Below, piece after piece: positions 55,274 through 64,000 of a DNA stretch of 64,000 bases; within the stretch, counting starts at the first letter, position 1, and the number at the start of each line of letters is the position of its first letter. Position numbers and translations under genes: made by a program. The stretch covers positions 1,391,919,501 to 1,391,983,500 of the forward strand of contig CM057456.1 in assembly GCA_016271365.2 (NCBI GenBank), written 5' to 3'. Under the pieces are notes generated by a model that ran no database searches, was not told where the DNA came from, and worked only from the letters and a program-made list of their open reading frames with translations. This DNA is from Neoceratodus forsteri. Lineage: Eukaryota; Chordata; Ceratodontiformes; Ceratodontidae.

Positions 55274-55479
55274 ATATGGACATAGATGGCAACACCACGT
55301 TTTTCCTTGCCCTGACTGAAGTTATGATAGGAAGGGTCAGGCTAGAGTCTGGTATCCTGGAGGAGAGCTAGGATTCTGAGATACAGAGGATATCTGGAGA
55401 ATATTGGGAAACCTAGACAGACAGGAGGTTGAGTTTTGGAATGAGTCTCCCAAGCACTGAGGTTATTGATGCTCAATCC

Positions 55480-55840
55480 CTTGGTAGCTGGGGAGGCAGA
55501 GAAGGAGGGAGACAGGGACCAGCAGTGGACTCCACTTCACAAGACAGGGGAAAGATCAGGAAAAGGAACAAAGTGATGGAATGGGATTTCCTCCCCTTTG
55601 AGCATGGGGGGGTGGCAGTGGTGGGGAAATGGGGGAAATAGAGGAGGGCACGATGGAGAAACCAGGGTGGATAGGAAGGTAGGAGGGTAAAGGGGAGGAG
55701 TGAGTGCTGGAGGGGTGGGGGAATGGAGAGAAGGTCAGTAGGATGGGGAGTGAGGAGGAGGAGGGGGTAGGAGGAGGAGAGGAAAGGGATAAGGCAGGGG
55801 TGGGCAAGGTACATTACAGTCAGGAGATGAGATGCGATAG
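55480..55840. other. Purine-rich plus strand interval
   Basis: G/A-rich on the plus strand (many GGAGG and GGGGAA runs). The matching Pro/Ser-rich reading on the minus strand is compositional and I do not treat it as a gene. It may be the upstream part of the L2 relic. Confidence 0.4.
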
Positions 55841-55844
55841 CCAT

Positions 55845-57499
55845 CAGTTATGCAGTACAGTAGCTGTGGCTGCAGAGGCCTGTGCTTCTGCAGACAGAAG
55901 TATTGTTTTGATTGGAGCACTGTGGATTTCTATCTACAGCCAGAAATGAGTGTGTATGTCTTGCAGTATGCATGCCGCAGATACAAATCCATGTGGTCTG
56001 GTTGGCTGAGATGTGTTTTCACACTTGCAGTACGAAATAATGTTTCAGCCAATATACTAAAAATGCCACATGTTTACAAGGAAAATCATAAAACGACTAT
56101 CTTGAAAATTTGGGGACAACAGGCGAGGGTGGTTGGATAGCACTGTTATGCGACCCCCCAGCCAGAGGCAAAGAATGCAGCATTGCAGGCACAGGCCCAG
56201 GTACTATATAGTGAAGATATCTCTTCTCTTCTCTTCTCTTAGCATAGGTCCCTGCACCTCTTCAGCCATGGGTGGCAGAGGACCCTGAGCATTGGCTGAG
56301 AGATGGACTCTTTGCCCTGTGGATCTGTATCTGGAGCCACATTGAAGTGCACCAGATAGCCCCATGAATTCTTGACAGTCATTGCTGCATTGCACTTCCA
56401 TGAGCAGATGAACTCTTCCTTTGGCACAGGGCTCAGAGGGCCCTATGCATCTTCCACTGTCTCAAAAAGAAAGGAAATTCTTTGTAAAAGACTGCATTAA
56501 TGCACCATTTAGGGTTTAACTTACCTCGACAAAAGTAGGGTAGTATGACGTTAGGATTTCCAACCTAACTCCTCATACACCCCCCAAAGCAGTTAAAGGA
56601 CAACAACACACACGCAACCACAGACATCCATCATCAGGCAAGACAAACAACATAAAGCTATTTCCAGATGACACAAATGCAGTTGCACTGATACGTTGCC
56701 TTCATGGATTTGTATATGTGGCTGCATAAGTACTAGCCCCTATGCAGCCACAGCTGTGTGTGTATGTTGTACTGCATTCATGAGTATGTGTGACTGCGGA
56801 AGCACAGGTCCCTGGGGGCATGCTCTTCTGTAGACAGAAGTCCCCATGGGGCCTGTGCATCTGCAGCCAGAGGTACAGTGACGCCGGCCAGGATGCAGTG
56901 CAGTAATGCTGAAGTGTATCACAAAAATGTTGCTGTATGATGCCGGGAACAGTGTAATTCAGTAGCAGTAAAGCCCTTTTTTACTGCAGTATTCATGTGG
57001 CATGTAATTTACTGCACGTTACTACATTATATTGTGGCTGGCTAAGCTGTGCTCATGCATGCTGTACAAGGTACCTTGCTAGGCAGCATGATCCATTAGT
57101 GCATGCTTTCCTATATGCATTTGTGTAACTGAAAACTGCTACCCCCTTGAACAATTTGTACATCCGCTACTAAAACCATTATACCCACATTGCGATGGTA
57201 CTTCCATCTGCATAACTGCAGGCCCCACAGGGGCTTGCCCTTCTGAAGCCAGAAGTCGGTGTGTACTGTATGTCTTACACATGGGGATGAAGAGGTACAA
57301 GCCCTTTTTATTATGGTTTTTGTGGCGCGTGCACTTCTGCAGCCAGAGTTTGGTGTGTATGTCTTAACCTGTGACTGCAGAAGCACAGGCAGCCTGTCAA
57401 GTGTGTGTACTGTATGTCTTACAGTGAGCATGACTTCCTGAGGCTACAGAAGCTCTGCCCCTAGAGTGGCATGCACTTCTGCAGACAAAAGAAGTCTTG
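55845..57499. repeat. Diffuse repeat with CTTCTGCAGACAGAAGT palindromes, left part
   Basis: Phrases such as GGCCTGTGCTTCTGCAGACA, TGTGTATGTCTTGCAGT and CACTTCTGCAGCCAGAG recur in both orientations at about 55870-56000, 56760-56880, 57230-57260, 57325-57425 and 57465-57485. A further copy at 61725-61850 lies beyond CR1-E, so the repeat predates that insertion. A (TCTCT)n run is at about 56219-56240. Confidence 0.65.
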
Positions 57500-57600
57500 T
57501 AATTTAGGTATCATGGCTTTCATAGAATTCATAGGAAATATTCAAGGAATTGTGGATATACAGTAAATCCTTATAGCTTGCCTTAAACCAATTTAGATTA

Positions 57601-60400
57601 TCAAAAATCATTAACACTTAATCTAAATTCCATGTCCAATCTTGTTTTAAATGTTTCCATGTCAGGACTATCTATTGTTGTTTTTGATAATTCATTCCAG
57701 GATGTCACCTCCCTTTGAGTGAACCATTTTTTACGTAGCTTTAAGTTCCACCTTGGCTGTAAAAGTTGTTTGGAGTGCTTTCTTGTGCTTACACTATCAT
57801 TATTAAATTTAATGTTTAACTCATCCTGTAGATTATAATCTCTTAATATTCTATAAAGCATGCACATGTCTCCTCTAAATCTTCGATATGTAAGAACGTA
57901 CATTCCTAAAGTTTTTAGCCTATCGTTATAGGATTTATTATGTAGTCCAGTAATAGCTTTTGTCATTTTTCTTTGTATACCCTCAATCTTGTTTATGTCT
58001 TCACGTTTATAAGGTGACCACACCTGCACACAATACTCAAGATTTGGCCTGACCAAAGAATTAAACAGTGGTATTAGAACTTTAGCTTCCCTACTAGATA
58101 TGTGTCTGAGAATACAATTTAAATTCTGGTTTGCCTTTTTTATCTGAAGAGAACAATGATGACTAAATGAGAAATCAGTGGTAATACAAATTCCCAAGTC
58201 TCTTTCCTGAGTAGTGTCTAATAGATTAACTAGTCCTATTTTATATGTTGCTTTTGGATTATTTTTACCCAAGTGCATAATTTTACATTTATCTATGTTT
58301 AGCTCTAATCTGTTAGTTTCAGTCCAGGACGCTACATTACTGATTGCTTGTTGTAAAGTTAACACATCAGGTGAGTTGCTTACAATAGTTCCCAGTCTGC
58401 AATCATCTGCAAATTTGGATAACCAGATATTCGGAATATTCATTTTTAAGGTTAATATATAGGCATTAAGCAAGCATGGTCCCAACACCAAACTCTGAGG
58501 CACCCCACTAGTCACCAAACCTGATTCCGAATGTATACCCTTAACCACCACTCTCTGCCTCCTATCATTCAACCAATCCCTATCCAACATATCACATTTG
58601 TCTCAATCTCCAGGTTTTTTAGGACGGCTATCAGTTCTCTATGTGGTAATTTGTCAAAGACCTTTGAAAAATCCATAAAAACATCATCAACCGGATTACC
58701 TTGGTTGAGTGCTCTATTAACTTTCTCATAGAAAGTTAAAAGATTTGTTTGACAAGACCTTGACTTGGTAAAGCCATGCTGAGTTATATCTGTCATGCCT
58801 TTTTCATACAGGGAAACTGTTATCCTTTCCTTTAGTATATTCTCCAATATTTTCCCCAAGAGTGATGTCAGACTTATTGGTCTAAAATTTGAAGGTAATG
58901 TTTTAGTGCCCTTTTTGAAAATAGGAATTACGGTAGCCTCCTTCCTACCTTTTCGGACCACTTATTTGTCTAAAGATGTTTGGAAAATATGTGTAAGTGG
59001 TGGCGCCAATAAGTCAGCTATTTCCCTTATAACCCTAGGATGTATTTGATCAGGGCCAGGAGACTTGTTGATATCTATTAACTTAAGTTTTTCTAATACC
59101 TCCCCTGGATCGATAATGACTGATCCTGGAATTGGAATATCTTGATATTCTTCTTGGATTATGGGTTTAGTTTTGAATACTGAACAAAAATAATTATTTT
59201 GTAAATCGACCATTTCCTTAACTGACAAAGGCTGTTGCGATTTGTCCTTAAAGGGACCAGTCGTGTGAGAATTTGTCCTCTTACTATTTATGCAAGAGTA
59301 GAAAGCTTTTTTATTATCGCTAACTTTAGAGGCTAATGATAGTTTCGTATTAGCTTTTGCATTCCTGATTTTTTTTTTTTATTTTAGATGAAATGTTTTA
59401 AGTGCAGCCCTATTTGTCATATTGGGATCTTTTTTAAATTTTTTATAAATTTTGTTTTTTTTTATTAATCAATTTCTTTATTTTAGAGAAGAACCACTGA
59501 GGTTTAATTTTCCCATTAATTATATTTTTTACTAATAGGTATATATTTTATCATTAAGTTCTTCAAACATCCTAATAGTAGTTTCCACATCTCATTAACT
59601 GATATATTATGAAACACTTTGTTCCAGTCCCAATAGGAAAATTCTTGTCTGAATTTATTAAAATTTGCTTTTCCAAAATTCAGTCTGGTTGTTACAGCAA
59701 AATCATTTGTAACTTGAGATTTTATAATTTTAAATAGTACAGTACTACGATCGCTGTTACCTGATGGAGGGTTTACAGTTACATCAGATAAACAGTCCCC
59801 CATATTAGTTAATATAATGTCCAGAATATTGTTTTCCCTAGTGTTATCCATTACAGCTTGTCTAAGGCCTAGCTGGTCAAACACATCTAAAAAAGATCTT
59901 TCTAACTTAGTGGTGCCTTGCCAGGATGCCCACTTACTATTAGGTAGATTTAAGTCACCCATGATTAAAATATTATCAGTGGGGTCACTAGTTTGTAGTT
60001 GTTTTTATTAAGTCTAGGTCCTGATCTAATAAGTAGGATGGTGGTCGGTATATTAAACCCAAAATGATTTTTGACCCATCATTTGGGAGTAATTTAACCT
60101 ATAGGGATTCATGATTGGATTCCTCTTTTATTATTTCTTCACTATTAATAGATTCATGGATATAAATAGCCACACCACCCCCCCTTCTATGATCTCTGCA
60201 TTTAGAGTATAATGTATAGCCTTCGACTTGATAAACAAATATATCATTATTATCCCACCATGTTTCAGTAATCAGAGCGATTTGAATATGCTGGATGGAT
60301 AAAAGGATTTTAAATTCCTCAAATTTATTAGTGAGGCTTCTAGCATTTATTAGAGCCCTCCCTCCAACGTGGAAAATCCAGAACCTTATTATTCAGGTCA
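57601..60400 (-). pseudogene. CR1-E ORF2: endonuclease and reverse transcriptase
   Basis: EN starts near 60370 with ALINARSLTNKFEEFKILLS and LITETWW, then GGGVAIYIHESI, GDLNLPNSKWASW (59962) and GNSDRSTV, where SDH reads SDR. RT has NKSPGPDQIHPRVIREIADL, SNFRPISLTSLLGKILENIL, HGFTKSRSCQTNLLTFYEK and DFSKVFDKLPHREL. VTSGVPQSLVLGPCLLNAYI and KFADDCRLG follow, with an intact FADD in a 329-codon open frame at 57601-58590. The C-terminal part holds IEGIQRKMTKAITGLHNKSY and KKWFTQREVTSWNELS. A few frameshifts and one stop separate the blocks. Confidence 0.88.
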
Positions 60401-60489
60401 GATGGGATTTTATTCTCTAGTCCCACCCCTTTTTTCCAGTTTAAATGGAACCGAATGACCTCATTTATTTTTCTGCTTAGGATTCTGGT

Positions 60490-61440
60490 TCCTCGTAATT
60501 TAGATGAAGCCCATCTTCTTTATAGTAGGATTTTTTACCAAGAGGCGAAATTATCCATAAAGCCTATTTTTTCCTTTAGACAATAACAACGTAACCATTG
60601 GTTAAGATGTATTATAGTCTCATTTTTGTAGGCATGGTATCCAAATGTGGGTAGTATCCCTGAAATTATTATTTCTCCCTTAACCTGTCTAATCCTATTA
60701 ACAATTTCTATTAAGCTGTCCTGGAAAGAAGTAATATTTCTATTTGTAGCATCATTGACACCTAAGTGTAATATCACTAAGGTGGTAGTGGTACCTTCGA
60801 GAAGTCCATCAAGTATATCTGGAATATTCCCCATTTTAGCCCCAGGAAGGGTGCTAACTATAGTACTAGCTTTCTGCCCATAACAAACCATAGAATCAAC
60901 CCCTCTTATTATGGAGTCCCCAATAACTACAATATCTCTATTTTGATGTTGATCAGTATTTGAGGGGTACTGTTTATCTGGTTGACATACATTTTGTTGG
61001 TCTTCGGTCAAAATGGACTCATGTGTAACAGGTTCATATTTATTGCGGAGTGGTATGGGTGGGTTAGGTGGGCTATTGTCAAACCAAGTTTGGGTTGTAG
61101 TAAACATCGTCTTTTTCTCCTAGTGCTTGAATACAATGTCCAGTATCATCTGTACTGCTTTCTCCCTTTGTTTGTTCAATGATATTATCATTCTGTATGA
61201 CTGTAGGTTCTAGGACGCTTTTAGCTACAGTGTCTATATACTCCTCAAGTAAACTGATATCTGTTTTAGTTTCTAGTCTGCTAGTCAGACATTTAATTTC
61301 CTCCTGTAATGATATTATCAATAAACATTTATCACAGAGAAATTCTTTGGGACTTGGTAACTCTGGAAACATATTACAGTTTGTACATGTTTTTTTTACC
61401 CTTTTCTCATTTACTACGTAATTGCGACATCCTTTTGGGA
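60490..61440 (-). pseudogene. CR1-E ORF1: zinc-binding plus SGNH esterase
   Basis: On the minus strand CTNC (about 61393) and CDKC form a two-CxxC zinc motif at the N-terminus. A coiled-coil-like LQEEIKCLTSRLETKTDISL follows. After a +1 frameshift at about 61090 the esterase begins: IVVIGDSIIRGVDS (GDS block with nucleophilic Ser), LVILHLGVNDATNRN (G-x-N-D block) and GEIIISGILPTFGY. After a second frame change at 60534 comes KEDGLHLN (the catalytic Asp/His block). PHD-like and esterase domains are established in ORF1 of CR1 elements. All catalytic blocks are present but in two frames. Confidence 0.85.
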
Positions 61441-61701
61441 CGGTTTGCAGCCAACTTAGTAAGTATTACTACCCAACCAATGGAAAATGAGTATTTTATA
61501 ATGATTACTTACTTCGGTTAAGAGTTCTACCCCAGCTTCCCGGCGGATACAGCTGACACACTAATGCGCGCGTCTCCGCGCGTGAATATGTGCGCCCCGC
61601 TCGCAGTAAGTGGTCTTAAGTAGCACTGCTCGACCCAGAAGTATAGTCCCGAGGTCAGCACCCCATTCGTGCCAGCGATATGTGAATTGCCCCAAAGAAC
61701 T

Positions 61702-62320
61702 TAATTTATATCTGTGGCTGCAGGGGCCTGTGCTTCTGCACACAAAAGCAGCGTTGTTCTGATTTGAGTATTGTGGATTTGTATCTGCAATGACAAGTGA
61801 CTGTGTATGTCTTGCAGTGTGCAGGCCGCAGATTCAAATCCACAAAGGTGTACAGTAGCACATTTAGTGCCACTGCATTTGTGTCAACTGAAAACAGTTG
61901 TATGTTTGTTACCCGATGATGGCTGTCTGTGGTTGCTTGTGTGGTGTTGTCCTTTTGGTGCTTTGGGGAGGATGGGGAGTTCGAAAACTCTAATGCCACA
62001 TTTCCCTACCTTTGTTGTGTTAAGTTGAACCCTAACTGGTGCAATAACGCAATTTTTTGGAAAGTATGTACAACATATGTTTTGAAATATCTGGCTAGAG
62101 AAAAAGTGGTGCATCTCTGAACATGAAAAGTTATCAATGTCTTTTCCTGATGCATTATGTCATACTGCTATCTTTCCTTGTACCACTATGTCAGAGCACA
62201 TTCCTAACTCATTCAGGTTTAGAATGTTCGGCTTCAGTAGCAATACTAACCATATTCAAATGCTAATAAAATGAAAAATGATTGCATGGTCCGGTGTTTG
62301 GCACAGAAACATCTATGCAG
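61702..62320. repeat. Diffuse repeat, right part, and unassigned sequence
   Basis: At 61720-61850 the phrases GGGGCCTGTGCTTCTGCACA and TGTGTATGTCTTGCAGTGTG match 55870-55960. The rest shows no recognisable feature, apart from a weak resemblance of 62265-62320 to the 178-bp unit (AAAATGAAAAATGATTGCAT). Confidence 0.55.
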
Positions 62321-62323
62321 TAG

Positions 62324-62412
62324 TGGGCTATACCGGACCACCCAGGTGTGTAATGAGGCCCGATGCCACATCTGGAGGGCCTTACAGGTGCTGGAAGTTC
62401 TGGTATAGCCCA
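62324..62412. repeat. Palindrome with TGGGCTATACC ends
   Basis: TGGGCTATACCGGACCACCC with GTGTAATGAGGCCC pairs imperfectly with GGGCCTTACAGGTGCTGG and TTCTGGTATAGCCCA. The loop is about 16 nt. It is probably another small foldback element. Confidence 0.75.
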
Positions 62413-62748
62413 TAGCATCCACCCTGGAGGGTATTATTCCACTTAGAAAATGGTTTATAGGTCACATTTTTGCAAAATGTATAAAAAGTAAAAAAAATAT
62501 CACTTTCTGATGAAGTGGTCCCGCTAAAGATTCACCATTAGAGGATGCTGCTGTTTTTGACTGTTTTAATGTTTTGAGCATCCCACCAAAAGGCTGTCTT
62601 GATGCTTTCTTGCTGCTTTGTTCCCCCCATCCCAATCCCCAGACAGCTGTTTATTTTGTCTTTTGAAACTGAGAGTGCCCAGTATATATAGTGAACGCAA
62701 TCGAGGCTGGACTGAGGAGATAGCATTAAGCCCAGTGTTACTGCTAAT

Positions 62749-62948
62749 AATGGCAGTATAGCATAGTGGTTAAAAGCACTGAGCTTCAAACCTGGAGACC
62801 TGGGTTTGAATCCCACAGCCACCACTTGCATACTGTGTGACTGTGAGCAAGTCACTTAACTTCCCTGTGCTCCCAGGATGCACCTGGAAACAAGCATCGG
62901 CTTAGTGTGCCTTTCCTGGCCAAAAATTGTTACAAAAAAAAAAGAAAT
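62749..62948 (+). mobile_element. MIR/CORE-type SINE
   Basis: The tRNA-like head GTATAGCATAGTGGTTAAAA has an A box and GACCTGGGTTTGAATCCCA has a B box. They are followed by a core with ACTTGCATACTGTGTGACTG, then GAGCAAGTCACTTAACTTCC and CTGTGC, which closely matches the MIR pattern (TGTGTGACC..GGGCAAGTCACTTAACC.CTCTGTG). The tail is A-rich at 62932-62948. Relatively well preserved, inserted in plus orientation. Confidence 0.85.
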
Positions 62949-63495
62949 GTTTTTTAATGATGTTTTTAAATGTAGCGCGACTCTACTGCTGATATGGAAG
63001 ACAATCCCATTCAGAGCGTTGTTTTTTTTGTTCTTTGTTAAGTAATCAAATAGTGAGCACCTGGGATGGCGGGGAGTTTGCCAGTCACCATTACTGTGTG
63101 CTCAGGAGTGTGTGTGGCTGAGGCAGACGAAGTGTTTGAATCTGATTGCTTAGAATCTAAGGTGCAAAACTGTAGTAGTAAAAACTGCTAATTTTCATAT
63201 TTTGCCAGTATTTTTTTAAATAAGTTTCATTATTTAACCAGCTGAACTGATCGGTTTACTGTGGGGAGGTTGGCAGGGGGAAAGGCTTTCTCTCTCTCTC
63301 ACTAAGTGAGAGCAAAAAATGGCGATGAGCATTCTGTTTCAGCTCAATGATTTTTTTCTGTAAATAGGCAGGCAGAAACTGGAACTCATTATTTCCTGGT
63401 CTCTGTTGCCTGATACCGGACCGGGTGGTTGGTGGCCTTAGTGAATCAGCTTTGAGAAATTCTCACATTTTCTAAAAAAAAAAAAAAAAATAAAA

Positions 63496-63900
63496 TAGTG
63501 GTGTTTCATTTAAAGATACCTTTTATATTTTTTTATAATCAGCAAACAGTGGCAGACAGTTCTAATTTTTTTCACTTTTTCAATGAACAAATGCAAATAA
63601 CTTTAAAACAAAAAATTATAGCATGGTACAGTGAGCACAGAAGTTGTTCAGCACATAAATATCAACAAAATGAGTGGTGTTTCATTTATAGATGCCTTTT
63701 ATATGTTTTAATAATCTGCAGAAAACAGCAGGAAATTAATCTTTTTCACTTTTTTGATGAACAAATGCGAGTAACTTTAAAGCAAAATTGAAAGTATCGT
63801 ACATTGAGCATGATCTTTATTCAGCACAAACATATTTATAAAATGAGTGGTATTTAATTTATAGATACCATTTAGATGTTGTTTATAATTGGCTCTACAA
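63496..63900. repeat. Second array of the approximately 178-bp unit
   Basis: GTGGTGTTTCATTTAAAGAT at about 63500 and GTGGTGTTTCATTTATAGAT at about 63672, plus TTCACTTTTT at 63571 and 63745, give a period near 174. The units share AACTTTAAAACAAAAAATTA and AGCATGGTACAGTGAGCAC with the array at 20575-21240. Confidence 0.85.
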
Positions 63901-64000
63901 TGTTGGACTGATTAGGTTGGGAAGGGGTGGTGGGTGCTAAGTGAGGGATTGTGGTGTGGTGGATGAAGGAAGGGGATGATGGTGCAATAGACATTGATGG

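Larger units (their letters stand above)
49600..55480 (-). mobile_element. L2-type LINE relic (minus strand), split by two LINEs
   Basis: Three segments read in order on the minus strand. At 55480-55274 the endonuclease start has text like ILQISSVSQNP and, in another frame, ISE.WLSS, then EKRGVAIYVH. At 52738-51770 the endonuclease continues, with GELILLGDFKIN near 52510 (GDFN motif). At 50045-49600 the RT N-terminus has SAPDIAFPLTHLLSLCFTIA, then VPQSWMLAKGFHFTKMG. CR1-D (50046-51769) and the I-like LINE (52739-55273) interrupt it. It is heavily decayed and the oldest layer here. Confidence 0.7.
57507..61701 (-). mobile_element. Nearly full-length CR1 LINE, CR1-E
   Basis: A 4.2-kb minus-strand CR1. 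A CpG-rich 5' UTR (about 61450-61700) is followed by ORF1 with zinc-binding and esterase domains, ORF2 with EN and RT, a short 3' UTR and a terminal octamer repeat (minus strand CTATGAATTCTATGAA at about 57530). TAATTTA at 57500-57506 and 61702-61708 may be a 7-bp target duplication. Only a few frameshifts are seen, so it is relatively young. It splits a repeat found on both sides. Confidence 0.88.

Noticed and set aside
55473..55844. Pro/Ser-rich minus-strand ORF
   Set aside because: A product of the purine-rich plus strand. Low complexity, with no recognisable domain.
60535..61107. Host SGNH/GDSL hydrolase gene
   Set aside because: It lies in the ORF1 position of CR1-E, in frame order with zinc-binding and EN-RT parts, so it belongs to the LINE.

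Overview
This window is repeat-dense, non-genic DNA from a large vertebrate genome. I find no host exon, rRNA gene or functional tRNA gene. The repeat mix is DIRS-type tyrosine-recombinase retrotransposons, several CR1 LINEs of different ages, L2, a Tx1-like L1 fragment, an I-superfamily-like LINE, hAT- and Tigger-like non-autonomous DNA transposons, and tRNA-derived SINEs including a MIR/CORE-like one. That mix points to an amphibian (caecilian or salamander); lungfish or another large-genome vertebrate is the main alternative. This is an inference from family composition, not from a database search.

Layout. 1-8590: DIRS copy E1, whose recombinase gene is split by a complete second copy E2 (about 2108-8040). 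8591-11030: minus-strand CR1 (CR1-A) that runs into E1. 11040-18650: plus-strand CR1 relic (CR1-B) split by a full-length DIRS of another family, E4 (about 11659-18009). 18650-25500: mostly unrecognised, with a 178-bp tandem array, hairpins, a Tigger-like element carrying a SINE, and a CR1/L3 tail. 25519-37186: a very large inverted repeat with a GCTGCTG-rich minisatellite core; its left arm is interrupted by CR1-C (25926-28346) and DIRS copy E3 (28546-34416). 37430-45270: CR1 tail, palindromic elements, an L2 relic with a hAT MITE, a possible Penelope-type end, a SINE and tandem repeats. 45268-48285: Tx1-like ORF1 plus endonuclease. 49600-55480: L2 relic interrupted by CR1-D and by an I-like LINE with a clean target duplication. 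55840-61860: a diffuse repeat split by a nearly full-length CR1 (CR1-E) with an ORF1 esterase. 62300-63900: hairpin, MIR-like SINE, second 178-bp array.

The DIRS copies carry Gag-like ORF1, RT, RNase H and tyrosine recombinase (YR), inverted terminal repeats (LITR, RITR) and an internal complementary region (ICR) that reads as the reverse complement of the joined element ends. This fits replication through a circle whose junction the recombinase inserts. All copies have stops and frameshifts. E3 is the least damaged family-A copy and keeps the RT YLDD box. The nesting gives a relative chronology, and the intact right arm of the big palindrome records the empty sites of two insertions.
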